From Armatimonadota bacterium (GTDB lineage Bacteria; Armatimonadota; HRBIN16), in assembly GCA_026003195.1 (NCBI GenBank), contig BPGU01000002.1, positions 434,001-498,000 of the forward strand: a DNA stretch of 64,000 nt, written 5' to 3'. A program made the translations under genes and the position numbers. The notes below the pieces were generated by a model. That model was not told the DNA's origin. It searched no databases and saw only the letters and a program-made list of their open reading frames with translations. Numbering within the stretch: the stretch's first letter is position 1; each line of letters begins with the position of its first letter. Shown one piece after another: positions 33,205-41,047 of the stretch.

Positions 33205-35468
33205 GCATCCCCAAACCCGACTGGCTTATCCTCTCCACCTACGACGCACAACACCTGCGCGAAATTGCCATGCCCGTGGGTGGAATCGGTACGGGCTTCT
33301 TCTGCCTGGGCGGGAAGGGACAGCTGACCGATTGGCAGCTGATGAGCCGCCCCCACCGGGGCTGGCGACCGATGTACGCCCACCTGATGTTGTGGACGCG
33401 ACAGGGCACCGAGAGCAAACTGCGCGTGCTGGAGGGCGACCTCACCGAAGGACTCTCCGCCGATTTTGGCGCACCGCAGGTGCTGGCGGGCATCCCACGC
33501 ATGAAGCCCAAAGGCTTCGAAGCCACCTATCCCTTCGGCAGGGCATTGCTGGAAGACGAGTACACCCCCGTCTCTGTGGCGATAGAAGCCTTCAACCCGC
33601 TGATACCCGGCGACACCTGGGCATCCAGCCTGCCCCTGGGCTTGATCACGGTGACGCTGGCAAACCGCACCGCTCAGCCGCTGGAGGCGTCCGTGACCCT
33701 GCTCTTGAGCAACTTCGTGGGCTTCGACGGGCTGGGCGGCGACCTGAAGGACAACGTTACCGAGCGCGAAGAGGTGGCAGGCTGGCGCGGAATGCGCTTT
33801 GCCAAAACCCGCGAGGAGGCAAACCCGCGTTTCGGCACGATGGTAATCCTCTCCGATGCGCAGGAGGTGCGTGTCGCGCGACGCTGGCGATTCCGCGACC
33901 GCCCCTGGAACGGCGAAGCGCTGGGCATTATCGACGAACTGCTCGAGAAGGGCTATATCGTAGACGACGAGCCGGACAAACCCTGCCCGCCCAGCCCGCA
34001 GGACACCTGGGACAGCTCCCTGTCCATCATGCTCCATCTGAAAGCACGCGAGGTGCAACAGGTACGCCTGCTGATATGCTGGCACTTTCCCTACCGAAAC
34101 CTCGCGGAGGTCGGCTGGTGGAGCGGACAGCAAGGAGACACGCCCATCGTGCGCAACGACTACGCCACGCAGTTCACCGACGCCACCGACGTCGCCCGAA
34201 AGGTCATCCCTCGCCTGCCAGAGCTGCGCGAACGCACCGTCGAGTTCGTCAACCGGGTGGCGCAGGCGGATGCCCCACACAGTTTCAAAGAGGCTGCTCT
34301 GTTCAACCTCACCGCCCTGCGTTCGCATACCTGTTTCCGACTGGAGGACGGCACATTCGTCGGCTTCGAGGGGTGCAGCGGCACCAACGGCTGCTGTCAC
34401 GGCTCCTGCACGCACGTATGGAACTACGAGCAGGCAACCATTTCCCTCTTCCCCGACCTGCACCGCAGCATGATAGAGAGCCACCTGCGGCACGGCTTGA
34501 CCCCTTCCGGTGCGCACCGTTTCCGCTTGAGCCTGCCGGTGAAAAACCCCACCTGGCAAGCTGCGGCGGCGGACGGGCAGATGGGGCTGGTAGTGCGTTG
34601 CTACATGCAATGGAGAAAAGACGGCGATGAGTGGCTCAAGCAGTGGTATCCTTCTATCAAATCGCTTATCGAGTTCTGCTGGGTGCCCGGCGGCTGGGAC
34701 GCCGACAGGGACGGCGTGATGGAAGGCGTGCAACACAATACCTACGATGTGGAGTTCGTCGGACCGAACCCGATGTGCACGGTGTGGTATCTGGCAGCGC
34801 TGGCTGCGATGGAGAGGATGGCATCCCGTATGGGCGATGAAGCCTTCGCCCACACCTGCCGCGAACTACGCCAGAAGGGCAGCCGGTGGGTGGACTCGCA
34901 CCTGTACAACGGACGCTACTACGTGCAAAAGAGACAGCCTCCTGCGGGAGAGGCGGCGCCCATGACCGCCCTCAGCGAAGAGTACCGCAACCCCAACCCG
35001 CGCTTTCAGGTGGACAACGGCTGTCTGGTGGACCAGCTGGTGGGGCAATACAAAGCCAACCGAGCCGGCCTGGGCGACCTGCTCGACCGCTACCACATTC
35101 GCACCGCCTTGGAGCACATTTTCCGCTACAACTTCCGGCGTCATTTTCGGGACCACTATAATAACATGCGCACCTTCGCCACCGCCGACGAGAGCGGCAC
35201 GCTGATATGCACCTGGCCCGATGGCGACCGCCCCGAACAACCTATCCCCTACTGGGGCGAGTGCATGACGGGCTTTGAATATCAGTTCGCGGTGCTGTTG
35301 CTGGATTACGGGTTGCGCAAAGAGGCAGAAGCGGTGGTCAACGCCGTTCGCGGCAGGCACAACGGGGCAAACCGCAACCCGTTCAACGAACCCGAATGCG
35401 GCAGCTACTACGCCCGCAGTATGGCGAGCTGGGCGTTGCTGGAGGGCAAGGTTTCTACTGAGCGGTGA
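33201..35468 (+). CDS. GH116-type glucosidase/xylosidase (GBA2-like, DUF608)
   Basis: 755 residues from ATG at 33201, after CAGGAGGAAACC. The N-terminal beta domain includes IAMPVGGIGTGFFCLGGKGQLTDWQL, a GH116 hallmark. The alpha/alpha barrel carries CCHGSCTHVWNYEQA (nucleophile Glu in the NYE segment, ~414), GGWDADRDGVMEGVQHNTYDVEF (acid/base Asp region) and TWPDGDRPEQPIPYWGECMTGFEYQ. Bacterial GH116 act on beta-glucosides or xylosides. Residues upstream in the same frame lie inside GH127 and are not used. The ATGA overlap couples it to GH127. Confidence 0.9.
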   Translation: MSIPKPDWLILSTYDAQHLREIAMPVGGIGTGFFCLGGKGQLTDWQLMSRPHRGWRPMYAHLMLWTRQGTESKLRVLEGDLTEGLSADFGAPQVLAGIPRMKPKGFEATYPFGRALLEDEYTPVSVAIEAFNPLIPGDTWASSLPLGLITVTLANRTAQPLEASVTLLLSNFVGFDGLGGDLKDNVTEREEVAGWRGMRFAKTREEANPRFGTMVILSDAQEVRVARRWRFRDRPWNGEALGIIDELLEKGYIVDDEPDKPCPPSPQDTWDSSLSIMLHLKAREVQQVRLLICWHFPYRNLAEVGWWSGQQGDTPIVRNDYATQFTDATDVARKVIPRLPELRERTVEFVNRVAQADAPHSFKEAALFNLTALRSHTCFRLEDGTFVGFEGCSGTNGCCHGSCTHVWNYEQATISLFPDLHRSMIESHLRHGLTPSGAHRFRLSLPVKNPTWQAAAADGQMGLVVRCYMQWRKDGDEWLKQWYPSIKSLIEFCWVPGGWDADRDGVMEGVQHNTYDVEFVGPNPMCTVWYLAALAAMERMASRMGDEAFAHTCRELRQKGSRWVDSHLYNGRYYVQKRQPPAGEAAPMTALSEEYRNPNPRFQVDNGCLVDQLVGQYKANRAGLGDLLDRYHIRTALEHIFRYNFRRHFRDHYNNMRTFATADESGTLICTWPDGDRPEQPIPYWGECMTGFEYQFAVLLLDYGLRKEAEAVVNAVRGRHNGANRNPFNEPECGSYYARSMASWALLEGKVSTER

Positions 35469-35515
35469 CGTTTTAGACACAAGATGGGGGGGCGAGCCGA
35501 ACCGCTTTCAGAGGT

Positions 35516-35668
35516 TCATCCGCCATACGCCACAAAGTCATCCAGAGGTGCCTCCAAGTCTTCACGGATAGTCACTAAGCCGCGAGCGCTACCAAAGCGG
35601 CGTCGCCGCGCTGATGGAATGGCACTCATCTGCACCGTGTCTCCCTGTAGCACAGCTTGAATCAGCAC
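35516..35668 (-). pseudogene. Remnant of a Phd/DUF2281-like antitoxin
   Basis: A 50-codon minus-strand frame (GTG 35668 to TGA 35516) reads GDTVQMSAIPSARRRRFGSARG then LVTIREDLEAPLDDFVAYGG. The F-G-S-A-x-G-x-x-x-I-x-x-D-x-x-x-P-L-x-D-F tail is a common C-terminus of Phd-type antitoxins next to PIN toxins. The N-terminal DNA-binding part (about 25 residues) is missing and no toxin gene is adjacent. The rest of the 369-bp spacer 35469-35837 holds nothing recognised. Confidence 0.55.
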
Positions 35669-35837
35669 CTCCTACTATATCAGGAGAAAGGGCATAGAAG
35701 CCACTGTTCTGCAGCCTGTGCCCACCATCTCAAGCCGGTTCACGCTCTAACACGACCCAAACACACAGATTGCCAGTAACGCCCCAGCAAAGGAACTTCA
35801 TCGTTCTTCAGGGAATATGGGAACAGGGGGGACGGAG

Positions 35838-36731
35838 ATGTGGCTGACGAGCATCGGATGTATCGTGTGGATGGTGATGGGCAATCCGCAGCAACAGTGG
35901 ATGCCCCTGACCCTGCCGGCAGAGGTGGGTGAATGGAAATGGGACGGCAAGACGGACACCTATGATGCCGATACCATCTTCGACTACATCGACGGCATCG
36001 GCGAGGTATACCGTGCCTACAACATGCAGAGGGTGTGGGTACGCCGGTATACGAAGGCAGACTCCCCTACCCTGACGGTAGACCTGTTCCAGATGAGCAC
36101 ACCCGAGGACGCATTTGGAGTGTTCACCTTCGAGCGAGACGGTGAGGATACGGGCATCGGTCAAGGCTCCGACTATGCGGGCGGGATGCTCCGCTTCTGG
36201 AAAGACCGCTATTTCGTGGTGATTAGCGCTCAAGAGGAAAACGAAGCAGTGCGTCAAGCCGTGCTTCAGCTTGGTAAAGCCATTGCTCAAGCCATCCCAC
36301 GCACTGCCCCGCTACCCTCCCTACTCCAGGCGCTGCCCACCACCGGAATGTCGAAAAACAGCGTGCTGTTCTTCCGGCACCCGATGATACTGAATCGTCA
36401 CTTCTTCGTCGCGGACAAAGACGTGCTGAACCTCAGCCCTCGAGCAGAGGGCGTACTGGCAGTCTACCCGATGGGCAGGCAGAAAGTGCGGATAGTACTG
36501 GTCCGCTATCCGTCGGAGGCGGATGCTGTGAAAGCATGGAATACCTTCTCGCAAGCCTATCTGCGCGAAAGTCGCCAGAAGGGTATCGTACAAACGGAAA
36601 ACCGTCGCTGGACGGCGGCGAAGCGGGTGGGAAGATTACTCGCCATCGTTTTTGACGCCCCCAGCCGCAGAGAGGCTGAAGAGATGCTGAAAAGGGTACG
36701 TATCCACGAACAGGAGGTGCAGCATGAGTGA
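35838..36731 (+). CDS. DUF6599 family protein
   Basis: 297 residues from ATG at 35838, after GGGGGGACGGAG; an ATG at 35817 is possible but has a poor ribosome site. The N-terminus is a short hydrophobic signal (MWLTSIGCIVWMVMG). The body contains YDADTIFDYIDGIGEVYRAYNM, TVDLFQMSTPEDAFGVFTFER and KDRYFVVISAQEENEAV, the three blocks I associate with DUF6599. Its role is unknown. It overlaps the DUF362 gene by 8 bp (ATGAGTGA), which argues for joint function of the two exported proteins. Confidence 0.75.
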   Translation: MWLTSIGCIVWMVMGNPQQQWMPLTLPAEVGEWKWDGKTDTYDADTIFDYIDGIGEVYRAYNMQRVWVRRYTKADSPTLTVDLFQMSTPEDAFGVFTFERDGEDTGIGQGSDYAGGMLRFWKDRYFVVISAQEENEAVRQAVLQLGKAIAQAIPRTAPLPSLLQALPTTGMSKNSVLFFRHPMILNRHFFVADKDVLNLSPRAEGVLAVYPMGRQKVRIVLVRYPSEADAVKAWNTFSQAYLRESRQKGIVQTENRRWTAAKRVGRLLAIVFDAPSRREAEEMLKRVRIHEQEVQHE

Positions 36732-37599
36732 ACTGGTACTGACCCGACGTGACCTGCTCAAAGCAACGGCGGGCGCCGCGGTTGCCGCGCTGGCTCCTGA
36801 GGTGCTGGCGCAGGAGAAACCCAGGCGAGCCAAAGTGGTGCTGGTACGCCACAAGGAGGTGATCGACGCACAGGGCAAAATCCACGAGAACGTGCTGATG
36901 CAGATGTTAGACGAGGCGGTCACTGCCCTGCTGGGCGTGAAAAACCCGGTAGATGCGTGGAAGCGTCTTGTCAAGCCCACTGACCTGGTGGGTATCAAGA
37001 GCAACGTCTGGAATCCCCTTCCTACCCCGAAACAGGTGGAGCAAGCCATCCGAAAGCGACTGATGGACGCGGGTGTCTCGGAGGACAACATCCGCATCGA
37101 CGACCGGGGAGCAAGGCTAACACTGGCGAACTGCACCGCCCTCATTAATGTGCGCCCCGTACGCACGCACTGGTGGTCAGGCATTGGCGGATGCATCAAG
37201 AACTACATCATCTTCTCAGAGAACCCATCCAGTTATCACCCGGATGCCTGTTCCTCGCTCGCTTCGGTGTGGAACCTGCCTGCGGTCAAGGGCAAGACGC
37301 GCCTGAATATCTTGCTCGCGTTGACACCGCTCTTCCACGGGCGGGGACCCCATCACTGGGACCCGCGCTACGTCTGGCAGTACAAAGGGTTGTTCGTGTC
37401 GCTGGACCCGGTGGCGGTAGACGCGATGGGGCTGAAACTGATACAGGCAAAGCGTCTGCAGCACTTCGGAGAAGACGTCGCTCTGGAGACTCCTCCCAAA
37501 CACATCCGTGAAGCGGAGGTAAAATATGGACTGGGGGTCAGTGATCCCAACCGGATAGACCTGGTACAGCTGGGCTGGAAAGAAGACATTTTGATATAA
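36724..37599 (+). CDS. DUF362 domain protein with Tat-type signal
   Basis: 291 residues. TRRDLLKATAGAAVAALAPEVLAQ (~8-31) is a twin-arginine-like signal. DUF362 features follow: VKPTDLVGIKSNVWN, NCTALINVRPVRTHWWSGIGGCIKNYI and SLDPVAVDAMGLKL. DUF362 proteins often accompany or contain 4Fe-4S ferredoxin modules; here no CxxCxxCxxxC is present. Tat export implies folding with a cofactor in the cytoplasm. AGGAGG lies within the upstream gene 6 bp before the start. The next gene (SpoU) begins 10 bp downstream. Confidence 0.83.
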   Translation: MSELVLTRRDLLKATAGAAVAALAPEVLAQEKPRRAKVVLVRHKEVIDAQGKIHENVLMQMLDEAVTALLGVKNPVDAWKRLVKPTDLVGIKSNVWNPLPTPKQVEQAIRKRLMDAGVSEDNIRIDDRGARLTLANCTALINVRPVRTHWWSGIGGCIKNYIIFSENPSSYHPDACSSLASVWNLPAVKGKTRLNILLALTPLFHGRGPHHWDPRYVWQYKGLFVSLDPVAVDAMGLKLIQAKRLQHFGEDVALETPPKHIREAEVKYGLGVSDPNRIDLVQLGWKEDILI

Positions 37600-37609
37600 G
37601 AGGTGACCG

Positions 37610-38206
37610 ATGCCGGGCAAGACGCTGCGTTCGAAGACCGCCATCCGTCGTCTGCACGAACAGTATGCTGCCGAATACGGCAGGAAGATGACCATCACCT
37701 TCCTGCTGCAGGACTGGGATGACCCCTATAACGTGGGCGGGATGTTTCGCGTGGCGGATGCGGTGGGCGCAAAGGAGCTGATCATGACGGGGCACACGCC
37801 TCTTCCCCCGCATCCGCAGATTCACGTCACCTCCATGGGACATCATCGGCGTATCCCCTTCCGCTACTTCGAACATCATGAAGAGGCGATCGCCCGCTTG
37901 AAGAGGGAAGGCTATCATCTGGTGGCGATAGAAATCGCGGAGGACGCCAGGCATTACAAAGACTACCCCTACCCCGAAAAGGTCTGTTTCGTCGTCGGCA
38001 ACGAGGTGAACGGGGTATACAACAAGGTGCTGGCGATGTGCGACGGGGCGGTGTTTATCCCCATGGCGGGCAAAGGCAAATCGTTGAATGTGGTGGTGGC
38101 GGCGGCAGTAGTGGCATTTGAGGCGTGGCAACAGCCCGAGCACGAGGAGGGTTCTACGAGTCCTCTGCCCCCTGTAGAAACCATTCCAGCGCCGTTTGAA
38201 CAGTAA
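37610..38206 (+). CDS. SpoU/TrmH family RNA 2'-O-methyltransferase
   Basis: 198 residues, a lone SPOUT knot domain. Motif 1 (FLLQDWDDPYNVGGMFRVADAVGAKEL, with DPYNVGG in place of NPxNxG), motif 2 (VCFVVGNEVNGV) and motif 3 (VFIPMAGKGKSLNVVVAAAVVAFE) are all present and bind S-adenosylmethionine in the trefoil knot. The N-terminal extension is short, so the RNA target (tRNA or rRNA) is open. The last 53 bp overlap the convergent AAA-ATPase pseudogene, and the C-terminal EHEEGSTSPLPP tail is low-complexity and probably was not under strong constraint. Confidence 0.9.
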   Translation: MPGKTLRSKTAIRRLHEQYAAEYGRKMTITFLLQDWDDPYNVGGMFRVADAVGAKELIMTGHTPLPPHPQIHVTSMGHHRRIPFRYFEHHEEAIARLKREGYHLVAIEIAEDARHYKDYPYPEKVCFVVGNEVNGVYNKVLAMCDGAVFIPMAGKGKSLNVVVAAAVVAFEAWQQPEHEEGSTSPLPPVETIPAPFEQ

Positions 38207-39180
38207 CTCCCTCTGGCATGTTGTGCGGAGGTGGGTAGAGAGTTATCAAACGACGCTGAGCATGTGGATACCATTGCGCAGCCTCTACCAGTGCATGTAC
38301 TTCTCGCTCGGCGGTCTGGCGGTCCGTCAGGTCAGCACATACCTGTATGAGCTCTTCACTTCCATCCCAATAACGCGCGAGAAAGTCCACCTCGTAGCCT
38401 TTGGGGGTACGCACATAATGCACCTCTGCGTCGCGGCGCATCAGTTCCAGCAGCACGCAGGTTTCCAGAGCATGTCCGAGATGGGATCGCCCGCTTCGAT
38501 CGTATATCGGTATGAATCCCGGGTCCACAGGGTACACCTTGCGAGGGTTTACCATCCTCTGCCGCTCGGAAGAAGCCGCTATGGAAATGGCGCGCACGAG
38601 AAAGGCATCTTCCAGATACGAGAGGTAAGCGTACACATTTTCCTTGCCAATAGCAATGCCCTGTGAACGCAGGTCGTGATACATTTTGTTCACACTACAC
38701 ATGCCTGCAGGGTTTGAGAGCAAAAATGTCACCATCCAGCGCAGAGCCACAGGATGAGACACATCGTAACGCTCAATCACGTCGCGAAGAAGCACTACAT
38801 CCACATAACCGCGAAGCAGCTGATAGCGGTCCCTGGCGGGTACTCCCTGCGCCTCTGGGAACCCACCCTCCAGCAAATACGCCTCCAACCGATTCTGAAG
38901 GAAGGAAAGGTCCGTTTGGGGCAAATGTGTTACAGGCTGTTCTGGTTCGATACCTTCGCTCATCCTCGAAGCTGAAAAAGAGCAGAGAATCACGAGGCAC
39001 ACCTGCTCTCAGGTGCTCACCCAGAACCTGCCACAGGAAGGTGGTTTTGCCCACACGACGCATTCCCACTACTGCAATGGCTTTGCCCGGCACCTGAGGC
39101 AATCGCACATCACGCGGAGTGAGTGTGGGTATCTCCGCGTGGATGCTATCTATGATTTTCTGCCGTATCCATTCGCGCAT
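38154..39180 (-). pseudogene. Broken AAA ATPase with DUF4143 C-terminus
   Basis: The first half (from ATG at 39180) reads RDVRLPQVPGKAIAVVGMRRVGKTTFLWQ (Walker A) to LLFFSFEDER, then shifts frame. From about 38955 downward a different frame continues with GIEPEQPVTHLP, LEAYLLEGGFPEAQG, and the DUF4143 domain (VYPVDPGFIPIYDR, ETCVLLELMRRDAEVHYVRTPKGYEVDFL). Roughly 100 residues that should carry Walker B and the sensor region are deleted at the junction. Such ATPases are frequent, often horizontally acquired and of unclear function, possibly toxin-antitoxin-linked. The 3' end overlaps spoU. Confidence 0.82.
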
Positions 39181-39222
39181 GGCAGCACACGGTCGGCTTC
39201 TCCAGGAACATTCTATCACAGA

Positions 39223-39276
39223 TTTTCCCTCTACGAAGGAAAATCTTGCCCCTATTTTTCCTTCTGGGAAGGAAAA
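39223..39276. promoter_or_regulatory. Paired palindromes upstream of the AAA pseudogene
   Basis: Two 21-bp near-palindromes, TTTTCC-n9-GGAAAA-type, lie at 39223-39243 and 39256-39276, 33 bp centre to centre (three helical turns) and followed by TCTTG in both cases. They sit between the carB stop and the ATPase start and look like a paired operator. Confidence 0.5.
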
Positions 39277-39306
39277 TTCTTGAAACAAGGAACGCTAATG
39301 CAGCTT

Positions 39307-40989
39307 TTAGCCGCTCTCACCCTGCTCGTACGAGGAGTAGTAGTACGGCGTCTCCGCTTCGAACTCGGCGGCGCAGGTGTCTACCATTTTGTACACCGGT
39401 TCAATGCCCAGCGCCTTGCGTGCCCGGCGCAGCGCCAGCTCATCCACTCCGGCGATGTCTGCCAGCATCGCATCGGGGAAACCCTTGCCCTTTGCGGTGC
39501 GCAGAAGGTCAGCCGCCGGATGTTGAGGGCAAGGGTTCTCTATGAGGTCACGGAGCTCGCGGGCATGCAACCGCAAGCGCGTCTCCATCTCCACCAGCTG
39601 GCGAATCTTTTCCAGAAACCACGGGTCTATGCTGGAGAGTTGCGCGACCTCTTCCACCATCATACCCCGACGGAACGCCTCCGCCACGATAAAGATGCGT
39701 TCATCGGTAGCCACTGCCAGACCCTCTTCAATCTGCATGTCGGAAAGCGCGGCGACCCCTCGCCGTGTGAGCCCCATCACGCCGATTTCCAGACTGCGCA
39801 GCGCTTTCATCAGCGCGCCTTCGAAAGTGCGGTCAATCGCCATCACTTCGCCGGTCGCCTTCATCTGCGTGCCGATGCGCCGGTCGGCGGTCACGAACTT
39901 ATCGAAGGGCCAGCGCGGGAACTTCACCACCACATAGTCCAACGCTGGCTCGAAGCACGCTTTGGTCTTCCTGGTGACCGCGTTTTCGATCTCGTCCAGG
40001 TGCAAGCCGATAGCGATTTTCGCCGCCACCCGTGCGATAGGATAACCTGTCGCTTTGGACGCCAGCGCTGAGGAGCGCGACACACGCGGGTTGACCTCTA
40101 TGACGTAGTACTGGAAGCTGTTCGGGTCTAAAGCCAGCTGCACGTTACAACCGCCTTCGATGCCCAGCGCGCGGATGATGTTGAGCGAGGCGGTGCGCAG
40201 CATGTGGTATTCCTTGTCGGTTAGAGTCTGGCTGGGCGCAACTACGATGCTATCACCGGTGTGCACGCCCATCGGGTCCAGGTTCTCCATGTTACACACG
40301 GTGATGCAGGTGTTGGCGGAATCGCGCATGACCTCGTACTCAATCTCTTTCCAGCCCAGCACACATCGCTCTACCAGCACCTGATGGCGCATGGAGAGGT
40401 TCATCCCTCTCTGGCCAATCTCCAGAAGCTCCTGTTCATTGAAGGCAATACCCCCGCCCGTGCCTCCCAGCGTATACGCCGGGCGCACGATAGCCGGATA
40501 CGGGCAGATTTTCGCCACCTCACGCAGCTGTTCTTCGCTCTCCACAATCCACGACTCGGGCACCGGCTCGCCGATAGCATGCATGGTCTCGCGGAACAGA
40601 TCGCGGTCCTCCGCCTTCTGTATCGCTGAGAGCGGAGTGCCCAACAACCGCACATCGTATTTGTCCAGAATACCTGCTTCCGCCAGCTGTGCTGCCAGGT
40701 TCAGTCCTGTCTGTCCCCCCAGCGTAGGCAATAACCCGTCTGGGCGTTCACGAGCGATCACCCGCTCCGCAAAATCCACCGTCAGCGGCTCGATATACAC
40801 CCGGTCGGCGATTTCGGTATCGGTCATGATAGTCGCCGGGTTCGAGTTGATAAGCACCACCTGCACACCCTCTTCCTTCAGAGCGCGGCAGGCTTGGGTG
40901 CCCGCGTAGTCGAACTCCGCTGCCTGACCGATGACTATCGGTCCCGAGCCAATCACCATCACCTTTCGGATACTTGGATCTTTTGGCAT
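39307..40989 (-). CDS. carB: Carbamoyl-phosphate synthase large subunit, N-terminal half
   Basis: 560 residues, about half the usual ~1070. The first ATP-grasp unit is complete: [27 protein letters not shown] (~10-36), [55 protein letters not shown]-type loop (~300) and the oligomerisation domain to [24 protein letters not shown]. Translation then stops cleanly (GESG) exactly at the linker where the second half would begin. Split carB genes are known in some bacteria and archaea. This half makes carboxyphosphate and carbamate from glutamine ammonia; the second ATP-grasp half must be encoded elsewhere for activity. GAGGGA precedes ATG. Confidence 0.93.
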   Translation of the reverse strand: MPKDPSIRKVMVIGSGPIVIGQAAEFDYAGTQACRALKEEGVQVVLINSNPATIMTDTEIADRVYIEPLTVDFAERVIARERPDGLLPTLGGQTGLNLAAQLAEAGILDKYDVRLLGTPLSAIQKAEDRDLFRETMHAIGEPVPESWIVESEEQLREVAKICPYPAIVRPAYTLGGTGGGIAFNEQELLEIGQRGMNLSMRHQVLVERCVLGWKEIEYEVMRDSANTCITVCNMENLDPMGVHTGDSIVVAPSQTLTDKEYHMLRTASLNIIRALGIEGGCNVQLALDPNSFQYYVIEVNPRVSRSSALASKATGYPIARVAAKIAIGLHLDEIENAVTRKTKACFEPALDYVVVKFPRWPFDKFVTADRRIGTQMKATGEVMAIDRTFEGALMKALRSLEIGVMGLTRRGVAALSDMQIEEGLAVATDERIFIVAEAFRRGMMVEEVAQLSSIDPWFLEKIRQLVEMETRLRLHARELRDLIENPCPQHPAADLLRTAKGKGFPDAMLADIAGVDELALRRARKALGIEPVYKMVDTCAAEFEAETPYYYSSYEQGESG

Positions 40990-41047
40990 ATCGTCCCTCG
41001 CATTCCTATGCTGCTTATGGTGTCGTCGCAGGCTTCTGCCCGCGTTG

